Positions 22,651-33,934 of a stretch of 64,000 bases of DNA are shown piece after piece. Source of the stretch: Aspidapion aeneum (taxonomy: Eukaryota > Arthropoda > Insecta > Coleoptera > Brentidae). The number at the start of each line of letters is the position of its first letter. The first letter of the stretch is position 1. The stretch is from NCBI GenBank assembly GCA_963576565.1, contig OY755045.1, forward strand, positions 43,108,409 to 43,172,408. The letters are read 5' to 3'. The translations under genes and the position numbers were made by a program. The notes beneath the pieces are model-generated. The model made no database searches. It saw only the letters and a program-made list of their open reading frames with translations, and was not told the DNA's origin.

Positions 22651-22860
22651 CTAAGACGATTCTCCCACCAGCAGAAGCAAAATATCTCTGTGTTCTGTGA
22701 AATCTCTTATACTATATGGTTCAATTTTTGTAATTATGTTAAATATAGTTTTCTTAAACCTTAAAAAGTTTGTTTCTCTTTGCAACTGCATAGGAAGCAT
22801 ATTAAAAAATCTAATGGCAGAGTACTTTGGCAGCTTTTCAGTTAGTAGTAGGTTCTGAAA
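22651..22860 (-). pseudogene. C-terminal reverse transcriptase ORF2 fragment
   Basis: Minus-strand frame LLLTEKLPKYSAIRFFNMLP, then LQRETNFLRFKKTIFNII and KIEPYSIRDF, closing with a stop at 22651-22653. It is the last about 70 residues of a non-LTR ORF2. The catalytic region is not present. Confidence 0.55.
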
Positions 22861-22997
22861 TTAACAGTAACAAAAAAATTGTCATCTAACTTACCATATT
22901 TTTTGTTTCTAACATTGCACTGTCACTAATATTCACACACAAAGTGAAGAAACCATAAAATTATTCGATCTGACAGCATTGACACACATGCGCAGTT

Positions 22998-23030
22998 TGA
23001 TGTATTTCCCCAAGTACTTCCTGTATTTCA
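22998..23030. repeat. TATTTCC/ACTTCC array, left part of a split block
   Basis: ATGTATTTCCCCAAGTACTT followed by CCTGTATTTC directly precedes the 5' end of the LINE fragment. The array resumes at 23893 with CCCAAGTATTTCCTGG, so the LINE copy landed inside it. Confidence 0.7.
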
Positions 23031-23892
23031 AATTTTAGAAAGCATGCTGATTATCTTGCGAAAAAAATTGGGAAAAAATTGGGGGTGTTAAGAAGAGTAA
23101 ACAAATTTATTAGCAAACAAACAGCATTAATAGTTTACAATACGATAATCCTACCACATTTTACATATTGCTCTACAATCTTTAATTTAATGAATAACGA
23201 AGATCTTAATAGGTTTCAAAAATTACAAAATATTGGCATGCGAACAATTTTAAGAAAAAACCGATATACTAGAATAGAACATATGTTAAATGAGCTTCAA
23301 TGGTTAAATGTAAGGAAATTTTCAGAGTTTAATGTAATTCTTTTTATTCACAAATTAAAGAATAATCAACTACCTACCTAATTATTTGGACAACAGATTG
23401 ATAAATGTCACAAATGTTCATGCCTATGCAACAAGGAATAACTGCAATTTTTATTTAAATAGTATAAATACTGAGTTAGGATATAAATCATTGTTTTATA
23501 AAGGAATCAGATTGTATAACAAATTACCCTTATACATAAAAAATTGTAAATCAAAAAATATGTTTAAGAGAACACTTAAAAATTACTTGTTGCCTAGTCA
23601 GTTTGTAAGCCTGATTGTTTAGGTAAACCCTTGGTACCATATATTATATTATAGTATTATTTTAGTCTACATATTATTTTGGTGTGTTTTAGTCTAGTAT
23701 TGTTATTTTCTTAGACTAAGATTAAATTGTATTTTTGTTTTTAGATTTTAAGTAAATAGTTATTAATATCATGTTTGGAATTATTATGTTTTATTAACAT
23801 TAACATTTAAATGTATTTTTTTATAATAATGTTTGTATTATGAAATAGCATAAATTTGCTAATAAAGATTTATTCAATTCAATTCAATTCAA
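23031..23892 (+). mobile_element. 5'-truncated CR1/L2-like non-LTR retrotransposon
   Basis: The fragment opens directly in the reverse-transcriptase C-terminal region (RKHADYLAKKIGKKLGVLRR), runs through an ORF2 remnant, a 3' UTR of about 270 bp and CTAATAAAG, and ends in four ATTCA units (23871-23892). Severe 5' truncation and a short simple-repeat 3' tail are typical of these elements. Both flanks are the same TATTTCC array, so the target duplication cannot be read. Confidence 0.8.
23040..23622 (+). pseudogene. non-LTR ORF2, C-terminal part
   Basis: The first frame reads KKLGVLRRVNKFISKQTALI, then VYNTIILPHFTYCSTIF and IGMRTILRKNRYTRIEHML; it breaks by a one-base frameshift near 23378. The second frame gives NVHAYATRNN, LFYKGIRLYNKLP and MFKRTLKNYLLPSQ before the stop at 23622. 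YNTIILPHFTYCSTIF is the thumb motif after the reverse-transcriptase core, and LYNKLP with F-K-R is the ORF2 tail. No catalytic residues are present, so it is dead. Confidence 0.75.
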
Positions 23893-24006
23893 TTTCCCAA
23901 GTATTTCCTGGTATTTCCCGGTATTTCCTTGTACTTCCTAGTATTTCCCAGTACTTCCCAAGTATTTCCTGGTACTTCCCCTAGCCTGTACACCAAAAGG
24001 AAATAC
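23893..24006. repeat. TATTTCC/ACTTCC array, right part of a split block
   Basis: Units such as CCTGGTATTTCC and CTAGTATTTCCCAGTACTTCC variants, ending with CCTGTACACCAAAAGGAAAT as in the other blocks of this family. Confidence 0.75.
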
Positions 24007-24289
24007 TGAGCCCCCTTTGCGTAAATCTCATCAATTCAGTCATAACTTACAGGGTGAGTAATATATTTTGGATGAGGGTCTTATATTTGGTATGTTTATC
24101 AATGTAGAGTCGTAAAATATTTTCAATACATAAAATTCCTGGGTTGTGGAGCCAAATGCATAATCCAGTATGTTATTTAAAATGTAAAATAATAAAAATA
24201 TGACTAAGAATTTCTCTAGTTGTGACAGTAATACAGTAAAAGATATATAGTGAATCACTCTGTATCTCATTTTATTATTGTAAAGTGGG

Positions 24290-24332
24290 ATTCAGAGTTC
24301 TGTAAAGTGGGATTCAGAGTTCTGAAAAGTAC
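24290..24332. repeat. short direct duplication
   Basis: GTAAAGTGGGATTCAGAGTT occurs twice back to back, a 22-bp unit repeated. Confidence 0.8.
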
Positions 24333-24469
24333 CTAAGCAGTAAGACCCAAGCAGTAAGACATTACTGCTTACTTCTTACTGTTAACTATGAACAACAGCA
24401 TGGTTGTGGGATAGTTTATTTTTTCTTGCCTCTTATGTCTTACTTCTTTACAGAAATATGTTAAGGTTT

Positions 24470-24790
24470 TTTTGAGGGGTGATCAGCTGACCTAACCTTG
24501 TACACCATCCAACAGGACATTTAAATGAATTCTTGGTCCTGTAGTGTTCTATTGAGTCCTGTAGACAAATTTTGTTACATTTACTGTGAATAGCTGATCA
24601 CAGGGAGAAGCCCCTTGCTTTATCATATTTTAAGTCCTTACCGAGGGGTGATTAGCTAATCAAATTTATAGACCATCCTCGTAGAGGACTTTTAAAATAC
24701 ATTTTTGGTACTGTTGTTTAGTTTGTATAGTAGTTGTAGTCCTGTAGACAAATTTTGAACACATCTACTGTGGGCAGCGGATCACCCCTA
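24470..24790. repeat. about 180-bp tandem duplication
   Basis: Two copies share GAGGGGTGATCAGCTGACC / GAGGGGTGATTAGCTAATC starts, an ACCATCC box, TCCTGTAGACAAATTTTG and a closing ACTGTG, then a GATCAC end. They start near 24474 and 24650. There is no gene. From 24791 to 25642 nothing was recognised beyond a short segment with two TTTGACGTTTCGC boxes near 25235-25275. Confidence 0.65.
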
Positions 24791-25642
24791 GTTGTTTACT
24801 GTTATCTCCCTTAAAATTAGACCTGAGGTGTACACAGGAGGGCATTTCTTGCAACAAAAAAAAATCTTAATTTTAACTAGCATCTCAGCAGAGACATCAG
24901 CCAAGACATTTTGATTGTTTTTCCAGGTTTTTAAGTCATTATACCGACCTTCCTAGTAGTAGCCACTTTTAAAAAAAGATTTCCAAAAAAAATTGGGTTA
25001 TTTCTGCTTTTGGGCACATCCCCAGAATCAAAACAAACAAAAATGACTCACAAGGACATGTTAAAAAGCCGCTTAAAAAATACCTTATCTTGTTTGATAA
25101 AAACTTACCAATAATAAACAAGGACCAGAGATTCAAAAAAATCCAAATTTGGCAAAAATTTTAACGGTTTTTACAGAAAAAATCTCACATTTTTCAACCG
25201 AAGTCGCGACCGAACGGAAACGAAGTGCGTTTTTGTTTGACGTTTCGCCGCTGACTGAGGTTTGACGTTTCGCACAAAGAAGTCGCGTCGGTGGAATTCC
25301 GGTCTTGTTCGTAACTCGATGTCGTTCTCGCAGAACTTTGACTGCAAACCAATTTTTTTAACTACACGGATGTGACACTTTTTGTTTTCTACTTACATAA
25401 ATTTTGCGTTCCTGGTCCTTCCTTTATGTCAAGAATCGGAGGAGCGGTCGCCTCTGCCCCCCCCCCTCCCCCCCATCCCACCCAGGATTCACCACTTCTG
25501 CCCAAGAACTGTTGAGGGTTATCCTTTTAACGACTATTTTTGTTTTTTTTCTGATACACCGAAGCTTAGGATTATTTTAAATTGTCAAAAGATTTGTTAA
25601 AAGGGTATTTTCAAATGTAAAAAAAAAACATTTTTGTGGTGT

Positions 25643-27560
25643 AAGAGGATCAGGCACATCTCTTATGGGATTTCTATAATCTATCAACTTTCATGAAATT
25701 TTGGTATGCTGTATACTAAACCTTTCTTATCAAAAGTTATCATGGGCCCAACTCAAATTAATGGCCAGTTTTTGAAATACATGATGTTGAAAGTGGTAAT
25801 ATCCAAGAAGCATAATAGCTCTTTAGACGGGTTTTCAAAATATATACGCAACGTTAGTATTACATATATTTATGATTTATTTATTATTTTCAATCTATAC
25901 CTTAAAAACATTATCTACAGCGTGTTTAAGTAAATAGTGTGTTTTAGAATGAACCTTTCTTGTCAAAAGTTTTTATGGCCCAACTTAAATTAATGACAAG
26001 TTTTTAAAGTACAGGGTGTTGAAAGTGATAATGTACAAGAAGAATTTTAGCTCTTTAGCCGGGTTTTCAAACACCTACGCAATGTTACTATCACATATTT
26101 TTACGAGTTATTTATTATTTTTACCTTTAAAACATTATCTACAGGGTGGTAGATGATTTTATTTAAAAAAGTCTCTTACACCAGTATTTACTAAAGGGCC
26201 TACAGTGCTAAGTGTATTAAAATCCTAGGTTTAAAAATCTACATTTTGGTTGAAGGTTAAACTTATTTTTCCCGTGAATGCAATAGTCTTTAATATTTAT
26301 ATAAATTGTTCATAAATACCTTGCGATATGGGTTTTCGTTTTTCGTTGTAATAAAGACCATAATTATTTCCACACAAAGGTTATAAATAAATAAAAATAA
26401 TAAATATTTTGGCTTAAAAATGATAGCCATATTTAAACCTCCAAACGTCACTAGAAAATGTCGAATAAAAACGGTGTAAATCAGTGTCACCTGCCCGCTG
26501 TATTTTACATCTTAATTATTTAGACAAGTAAGCGACGATTAAACCGATGGTCGATTGTTTTGGTGAATGTGTAATTGAAAAGGGATTCTAATATATCTTG
26601 TGCTTTTTACAGTATTTAAATATTGATACCTATTTAATACGGTAATGCATTTACAGGTATAGTTTTAACTTATTTATGCATTATTATTTAGCTTTGAATA
26701 TTTCTGTATATAAGTTTTTTGTCAATCATAGATTATTTCTATTGTTTTTCGAACTTTAAACCACCCCTCTGGGGTGGTACTACAATTTGAGACTATTTTT
26801 AACGGGCATCCTACGACTGCACAGACTAAATTTCCAAAAAATTACATTTCGCTTTTATGTGGTTTTTCTTTATTTTTAAAGTTAATTTGAATTTGTATGA
26901 GATGAAAATCTTTGCAGTTATTTGACCTGTGAGTATTAAAAAAAATACACTTAAACCGGTCTACAGTGCTAAGTCTTAAGGTCTTAGTAAATACTGGTGT
27001 TCTCCTTTTCTTTACAATTTTATTAGTCCCTTTTCGCTTTTTTTTGCAGCACAAACTCGCTAAAAGCCCTGTGTTAATAGAGGATGCTTAATAACATAAT
27101 TATATAATACATATATTTTTTAATAGTATTTAAAAAATTATATTTGCCGAAAATATTAAATACTTAATAAGCCAACAATCATTAAAAAACTAATAAACAC
27201 TTTATATGTAATAGTAAAATTGCGTATATGTTTGGAAAACCCGTCTAAAGAGCTATTATGCTTTTTGAACATCATGATTTTCAACGCTGGATTTCAAAAA
27301 CTGGAAATTTATTTAAGAACTTCTGATGAGCAAGGTTTAATTTATAGCATACTAAAGCTTGTTTCTCATTAAAACATTCAACTAATATTTACTGAAACAC
27401 CCTGTGGATAATGTGTTAAGGGTACAGATTAAAAATAATAAATAAATCGTAAATATATGTAATAAACTTCTGATAAGATAGGTTCAGTCTACAACATACC
27501 AAAATTTCATAGAGTTTGACGGATTACAGAAATCCCATAAGAGGTGTGCGTGATCCTTTA
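25643..27560. mobile_element. 1.9-kb palindromic (foldback) element
   Basis: The left end AGAGGATCAGGCACATCTC continues with TTATGGGATTTCTATAATC, ATGAAATTTTGGTATGCTG and a TTTCTTATCAAAAG box. All of this returns inverted at the right (27240-27560), where the complement reads AAGGATCACGCACACCTC, then TTATGGGATTTCTGTAATCC and so on for at least 300 bp. Sub-repeats with CATAATAGCTCTTTAGACGG recur within each arm. A CACCAG-type MITE (26165-27003) occupies the centre. Small frames at 25706-25933 and 26290-26490 have no domains. Confidence 0.75.
26165..27003. mobile_element. MITE with CACCAGTATTTACTAA ends, copy 2
   Basis: CTTACACCAGTATTTACTAA and CTACAGTGCTAAG at the left are matched in reverse by CTACAGTGCTAAG and CTTAGTAAATACTGGTG at the right. 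It is the same tip family as 719-1992 and sits inside the palindrome at 25643-27560. A GC-containing ACCACCCCTCTGGGGTGGT palindrome lies near 26761. Confidence 0.6.
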
Positions 27561-27734
27561 AAATAAAATGTTTCTTTTATAATTTTACACCTTTCAAAAG
27601 GTGTCCTCATTGTAGATGAACTAATAGTAAAGATCACACTCCGATTAGATTTAAAATAAAAAAACGCCCCTTGGATTAATTTTGAGTGCCATATTGATTT
27701 TTTTTAAAGAAGAGTCAAAATTACTATGCATAGA

Positions 27735-29400
27735 CATAGACAGCTACTTGCACCATACATAACAGAAAGTAGCACTTTCAAAAGTGTTACTTTCATTTTA
27801 AGTGTGGGTTCACTTGTACCAACAATTTTGAAGCCCACTAACTAAAGTGGCGTTGCCAAATTTATTTTAGTAGAAATTGCTTTGGCCGAATGACCAAATG
27901 GTGTGGGTTTGACGTTTTTAACAGTCCATAGCTTGGCTTGCGTCGCCGATTGTTTAACTTTTTTTTTATTTGTGTTGAAAGTTTATTTTTATGTGCTCTT
28001 TTTTAATTTATTTTGCTCGCAAAGACAAACACTTTACTGATCGAGAATTGATTTTGTTATTTGGTTTTTGTTTTTGTTGTTTTATACATTTTTTATGACT
28101 AAAACACTATACCTAATTGATTAATAATATTTTATTATTACTTTATTTATAAAATAAAAAGTTAATTAATTACAACAACAATCGAAAAACTTTACCCATC
28201 CTTTCGCCTCGCTGCATTTGGGTAAAAAAATAAACATATTATATATTGATTATATATATATGCTCTAGCTTATAAAGTGTTTCTTTGTACAGGGCGATTT
28301 TTTTAATTTTAGAATCCCTGTCACTCGGTTATTATTGGGAGTTGAAAGTTCAAACAAAAACTGCTCGATTTGGTTAATTATGGCACTTCAAGCTCTGCAA
28401 CAGTTTTTGTTGCTAGCTCACTATATACAGGGTGCGTGGGTAACGTTATTGCGTTATTTTTTTTTAAATTAAACACCCTCTAAATTTTTATATTGACTTT
28501 TTGTTATGGTTTTAAATATAAATGTATGTGGGATATTTATAAAGAAAATGCATTATACCTCAGAAAATGTTTTACATAGCAGACATATTATATATTTTTG
28601 AAAGCAAAATGAAAAGACAATTTCAGGAATGTAAAAATCGGTCAAAATATATTTAAAGGATGTTCAATTAAAATAAACTGAACCTATTGACTCACATTGT
28701 ATATGATGGGATGACAACAAAAAACTGTTGCAATACTTGAAATGGCCATAATTTACCAGATTGACCAGTTTTGTTTAAACTTTTACCTCCCAATAATAAC
28801 GGAGTTAGGTACAGGAATTGTGCAATTATAAAAAATCACCCGGTACATACATCCCAAAGCATTTAAAAAACGCTAAAAGGTCCAGCGTCTGGTAATAATT
28901 GTATCTTTGGTAACCAGTAACGCACCCAGGAATGTCTTGGGGGACCCACGACCCCATATAGTATGCTATTTAATTTTTTAATTCATGAAGTATGTGGAAA
29001 ATATTGAAAAAATCCTTAGGCCAAGGAGGGGGGGGGGGCAGGCCCCAATGCATTCCGCCTCCTTGGGTGCGACCATTGGTACCTATTTATTTTTTGGAAT
29101 GGAAACCCAAATTGTACCAGCACCAAAACCTCTACATGTTTCGTTCAACATAAACCTCAACTAAAAAATTGCTGTCCAAATAGTTCAAATTGACACAAAT
29201 CACAAAAAACAACAAATTTTTTTTTTAACAATTCAAATAACTCCATATTTGGATTTAGTGACTGTTTTAGGGTCGGATATTCGACACTAACTAATAGAAC
29301 ACTAAAATGGCGTTTTTAGTGACACTTTTTCATGGTGCAAGACTTTTAGTGCCCACTAACACTAAAGTGTGACGCTAAACGCTTTGTGCAAGTGGCTATG
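27735..29400. mobile_element. probable DNA element with CTACTTGCACCA ends
   Basis: CATAGACAGCTACTTGCACC at the left matches the complement of the right end, CATAGCCACTTGCACAAAGC. Just inside both ends are related AGTGGGCACTAA / TTAGTGCCCACTAAC boxes. No transposase was recognised; the interior is AT-rich and contains a nested hAT-like MITE (28915-29075). Confidence 0.4.
28915..29075. mobile_element. hAT-like MITE, 161 bp
   Basis: CAGTAACGCACCCAGGAATG at the left pairs with CATTCCGCC and TTGGGTGCGACCA at the right. It is flanked by TTGGTAAC and TTGGTACC, an 8-bp duplication with one mismatch. It is related to 5268-5542. Confidence 0.75.
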
Positions 29401-29413
29401 AACATTCCACAAA

Positions 29414-30851
29414 GAGTGCGTTCGAGTAGGCAACCCGGGCGCCCCGAGGTCCATTTTTCCGTTCGAGTTGACGCTCGGAGCACGCCCTTTTGCGTTCGAG
29501 ATGACACCCAGCGAAACCTCGGGGCACGCTCGATATGACCCGAGCTTGAGGATGGAGAAAAGCAGGGTATTCTATAACCCTACTTTTTTATACTTTTAAA
29601 CTTTTGTTTACATTTTTTACGACTGTTTTCTTACTGTTTTTTAGTCAAATAAAATACATGGACGCATTTCAGTTTTGTTGTAAAAATATTTTTCCAAGAT
29701 TCTGAGGAGAAAAAAGAAGAAAGACTACCAGTGTGCTCCAAATTTTCCGCGATGCGGAGCGCTAAGAATTATCCGCGATTGCCCAGTGAGGCTTTAACCA
29801 TCGGCCAGCCAGCGGCTCTCTAACCAAATTCTGGTGGGTAATGGCAAAGCGGCGACTATAAATAAGGGTACAGGAAAAAATCGCGTAGGAAAAAATCGCA
29901 CAGAAAATATCCACACAGGAAAAGAGTACACACATAAAAAACCACACACACTAAAAGAGCGCACAGAAAAATTATACCTAAAATGAGAAGCTTTGTCTAA
30001 TAAAAAAATCATGACTTAAAATAAAATAAATAAATTGTCTCAACTTTGCCCATAAAAATAGGGGACTATATTGACTATTTCCTTCAAAAAAATATTGACC
30101 AATAAAATCAATGTGACTGGCAGATTTGGACGAAAAGGGAACGAATTACAGCGATAATTTGCCCTAGAGCAAATTATCGGTAATTTGCACTAAAACAAAT
30201 TATCGGTAATTTGCACTAAAGCAAATTATCGCTGTATTCTTCCATAAAAAGCCCATTTTATTTAAACTCATTTTTCAAACTTTTATCGCTTTTTTTAGTT
30301 TATGTACAGAGTGATCCAAACTGGACAACGCCCATTTCCAGAGGAGCTAGAAAAAAACTAACATATGTTACGAGCCAGAATTTTGTAAAAAATTAATGCC
30401 GAAAACCGCACATCGATATCTTGAACTACTTACAAGATATAGAGTAAAAATAAAAGATAATAAAGAAATAATCTTAAAATTATGTTATTTTTATCTGTCT
30501 AATCCCAGCATAAAACCGCCATCAAAAAAGAAAAACTTGGAAGAGTCCAAATGTGCGAAAAATAACCTATAAATAAACAGCGTGATCAAAGTGTCTTTTT
30601 ATTCTTTAACAAATTGTAGCCTTGCTACATTCATGTATAGACTTACAGGCGATTTTAATCTAGGGTTTTTTATTTACAAACAGTTTTAAATTGCAAAAAT
30701 AAACAAAAATTTTCTGCCGAAAATTTAGGGTTAGAAGTTTGTAACCGGTGAATGCCTTTTCCGTTCGAGTTGAACCACGAAAATCAGGGCGTTCTGTCCG
30801 TGACGTCACTACGCCCCGCTCGCTCGACGGGTTTTCTACTCGAACGCACTC
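29414..30851. mobile_element. 1.4-kb element with GAGTGCGTTCGAGTAG ends
   Basis: GAGTGCGTTCGAGTAG plus AACCCG at the left is inverted at the right end as CGGGTTTTCTACTCGAACGC followed by ACTC. The GC-rich, CpG-rich outer segments (29410-29560, 30740-30851) also share TTTTCCGTTCGAGTTGA boxes. The interior holds repeated GCAAATTATCG motifs (30160-30235) but no recognisable gene; minus-strand frames at 29762-30012 are without domains. Confidence 0.55.
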
Positions 30852-31313
30852 AAAGTGCAATCGAAAAAAATTAATATCATGAGAATCCCCTTCCTGTGAT
30901 TTTCAAGCCTGGCATTGGGCCATGATTCTAGCGTTTTCGATCTGCGCTGATCTCGAGCGGACCTTGCGAGAGCAACAGCTGTAATTGAACATTTTGTGAT
31001 GACGTCACAAGTAGGCGTCGATGACAAACAAAGCATTGTTTACATTTTTTTGACGCAATTTTTAAAAAAATTCCAACTATTGATCTCAATTTTTTTCGAA
31101 AATTATTACATCTACAACTGCAATCTTTTAAGGTTAGTATAAAGGGACTCTGCAGCTCCTTTGTGGCACAGTATTAACCACATTTTTTTGCTGCCTATGC
31201 CCCTGTTAAAAAATATTTTGGATAACATTGAGCATATTTAGAAAATAAATCAGGCAATTCTCCTCCTTTAAGGAATTTAACCCAACTTTTTCGTTTCGGC
31301 CTCGCACACGTAA
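30852..31313. other. spacer, no gene recognised
   Basis: It includes a moderately GC-rich stretch at 30900-31030. The minus-strand frame at 30836-31036 overlaps the preceding element and shows no domain. Confidence 0.4.
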
Positions 31314-31472
31314 GGCCTGGTCCGCAGTTTCACTTCTTGTCGCTGACTTCTATTTCACTCTTTCTTTAATAGAAAAAAATGGAGATATAAATGTATTGTA
31401 TCTTTATCTCTTTCTATTAGAGAAAGAGGGAAATAGAAGTGAGCCCTAAGAAGTGAAACTGCAGACGAGACC
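31314..31472. mobile_element. PIF/Harbinger-type MITE, 159 bp
   Basis: GGCCTGGTCCGCAGTTTCAC and GTGAAACTGCAGACGAGACC are the ends, and TAA flanks both sides (31311-31313, 31473-31475). The whole element folds as a hairpin through GACTTCTATTTCACTCTTTC and its complement. Confidence 0.8.
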
Positions 31473-31521
31473 TAACTCTTCCCCTTGGTCTTGTAAAACA
31501 GTGGAACTTCTAAAAAATCGA

Positions 31522-31547
31522 ACCTTATCTCTCTCTCTCTCTCTCTT
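31522..31547. repeat. (CT)n microsatellite
   Basis: Run of TCTCTCTC repeats next to the following MITE. Confidence 0.85.
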
Positions 31548-31549
31548 AA

Positions 31550-31690
31550 ACCCTGTTTCCACCAATGCATGCCCACCCCGATTCAAAAAACGCATCAGGT
31601 GACGCTGCATTTAAAACCGGTGCAAATCCATGGCCCATCACGTGATGCGTTTTTTCAATCGGGGTCGGCATGCATTGGCGGAAATAGGGT
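31550..31690. mobile_element. short hairpin MITE with ACCCTGTTTCC ends
   Basis: CCCTGTTTCCACCAATGCAT at the left is matched by the complement of the right end, CCCTATTTCCGCCAATGCAT; the inverted match continues through ACCCCGATT and AAAAAACGCATCA. About 140 bp with no coding content. Confidence 0.7.
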
Positions 31691-31825
31691 CTCATTTAAG
31701 CAACCCAAAAACGGCACTTAAAAATCGGCATTTTAACAAAAAATTGAAAACAAAACTTCATTAACTACCTGCGTTTTGATGTAAATAATGCTTAGTTTAT
31801 TTGTCATCCACGATATGATGTCAAC

Positions 31826-31849
31826 ACCGAACCGAACCGAACCGAACCA
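31826..31849. repeat. (CCGAA)n pentamer run
   Basis: Four to five ACCGA units in a row. The same pentamer occurs at 10918-10943 and in the cores of the foldbacks at 18.8 and 44.8 kb. Confidence 0.8.
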
Positions 31850-32158
31850 TCGGCTGATTTTTCTATTTATGACGTTAACCCAAAACGACCAGTACAAAAA
31901 GTGCAGTTTTTTAAATTTTTAAAATAGTTTAGTTTGTAAAACTATAGATTATAACACATTAAATAAAACCCCTGAGGAACCTCTAAATAACGATATAAGA
32001 GGTTAAGGCCATGTGATATTACTGGTATTACTTGTATATTAACACCGAGATATACAAAAGCTCGCCAAGACCCATTATTTTCCGTTTTCTCCCAATTTGT
32101 TCAACCACACCGATAACAGAAAGAAAACACCGAAATACTAATTGTTTTGATTTAAGCC

Positions 32159-32359
32159 TCATGAGACAACTGCAAAATCAGACATTACGAACGCTCCACT
32201 TATTTTTGGGTTTGATTTCGGATCGCTTGGGAGCCCCATTTGATGGTAGATCGAAAACGGTCTTCCTTTTCTCTGTACAGTTTCTGACGCAGCCCACGAG
32301 TTTATCGTTGGCTGCGGTTTCTGATTAAAATCTCTTCTTCCAGCGCATTCAGCAACAAT
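32159..32359 (-). other. GC-rich open segment, unassigned
   Basis: In an AT-rich setting, 32160-32480 is clearly GC-richer. On the minus strand one frame is open for about 66 codons (with INSWAASETVQRKGRPFSIYH near its centre) to a TGA at 32159-32161. A second minus frame is also open for part of this stretch, and the plus strand has a 98-codon frame at 32032-32328. There is no start codon or splice site that settles a frame and no domain I recognise. It could be an exon, a decayed transposon gene or chance. Confidence 0.25.
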
Positions 32360-32480
32360 TCAAAATTCACAAGGTTGAAGCTGGTGGTGTTCTGTGGTCA
32401 CTAGTGCCGGGCCGTCGTAATGGGTGGAGCAGCCGCTCTAGGCGGCCGTATTAGGATGATTTTCAAGTGGGCGCCGTACG

Positions 32481-33469
32481 TACTTTGGATTCAAAGATGT
32501 CCTTAATATGTATTTTAAGGTCAGTCAGGGCTATCAAAATGAACGGGCCACGATCCTCCACTTTGTTGACGTCACATCCGGGGCTGATTTTTTTTTGATG
32601 GTCACGTTACGACACAGCTGATTGTCTTTAACATATTGAAGTTGGAATGACGGTTCATGGATATTTGATTTTTTTTTAAATAAAGCCGTTTTTGAGATTG
32701 TTTTTACTATATTCTCGCAGAACAATTTTTTTTAAATGTATAGTAAGCCCTAATTTTTCATAGCCGCTTCATTAACTCACACAAAAATTAAGTTTAAAGT
32801 AGAAGCGAATGTGACAATCACATATGACAAAGTCAAATACATGTCAAATATAACAGTTGGCATGTGGTACATGGCGGGTAATTTGAATTCAAAATAAGGA
32901 ATGCTAAATCTTGAAGATTTAAACCTTTTAATCATGTTGCTTCCTTACAAACCTTTGGTGGAATATCGGGATGGTGTCTGAGAATATTTCACTGAAATTT
33001 TGCGGAAATCTGTAGTGCCATTTTGAAAATATCATAAAAAAACGTCTGACCTCCCATAAGACCCAATGTAAAATTCAGCCCCGGGAGAACAGCTGATTTT
33101 TTCAGGGTCGTGGCCTCTATTTTTGTGTTGGCCTTGGGTCAGTAAGTATTTTGAGACGTAATATCTCGAAAACTAATGAAAGGAATTTTGTGGTTTCTTT
33201 CGTATTATTTAAAGAATTTTTAGTAGCATAGATAAAGATAAATTTTAAGGTGTTGACTTGGTAATTTTTAATATAAGAAATAAATTTTTGTGCCAAAATT
33301 AAAATTTTTAAAGCTTAAAACAATCGCTCCAGATGTGTCTACAGTTATAAATGATCGCACTGTACAGTGCGAAGGAGTCGTTTTCTCGAGATTCAAATCT
33401 GGATGGAGATCCATCAAACAAGGGTAGACCTTAGACCGAGAAAAGGAATGGACTGGCACTCATGCTCGA
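32481..33469. other. non-coding spacer
   Basis: No gene or bounded repeat was recognised. The minus-strand frame at 32534-32725 has no domain. Confidence 0.4.
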
Positions 33470-33934
33470 AAAAACGTCATTTAGCCAATTTTAGGGTAGG
33501 GAATCCCATAAGACCAAAATGGCCAATTTTAAAAATCCATAATTCAAAACTATATACACAAAGTAAATGCTATAGGCTATATTTTTTGTGCTATCTATAT
33601 AGTGTATCAACAAAAGCACAGAGTTGGAGTATGTTAGGGCCATAGAGATGCGAAAAAACCACCCCCAGAGTTAAAATTCGGAAAACATCATTTAGCAAAT
33701 TTTAGGGTAGGGAATCCTCCTATAAAACCAAAATGGCCAAACTTTAAAAATTCATATTTTAAAAACTATATAGTTTATCATATCAAAGCACCGAGTTGCA
33801 GTATGGCGGGGCCATAGAAATGCGGAAAAACAACACCCTGAAATTCGGAAAAAGTCATTTAGCGAATTTTAAGGTAGGGAATCCCTTAAGAACAAAATGG
33901 CCAAACTTTGAAAATTCATATTTCAGAAACTATA

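Larger units (their letters stand above)
21815..22900 (-). mobile_element. 5'-truncated non-LTR retrotransposon, 3' UTR and ORF2 end
   Basis: On the minus strand the element ends in CTTGAATAAAG and a TTTGAATTTG tail at 21815-21840. Upstream lies a few hundred bases of non-coding 3' UTR, interrupted by a pogo-like MITE (22296-22480). From about 22860 to 22651 the minus strand encodes the last part of a reverse-transcriptase ORF, with LPKYSAIRFFNMLP, then FLRFKKTIFNII and a closing stop. An NxLP phrase followed by F-x-x-FKK is the usual C-terminus of CR1/jockey-type ORF2. Everything upstream of that is missing. Confidence 0.6.

Noticed and set aside
25382..25600. 72-codon proline-rich plus frame
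   Set aside because: The proline block comes from a poly-C run, and there is no supporting start context, domain or splice site.
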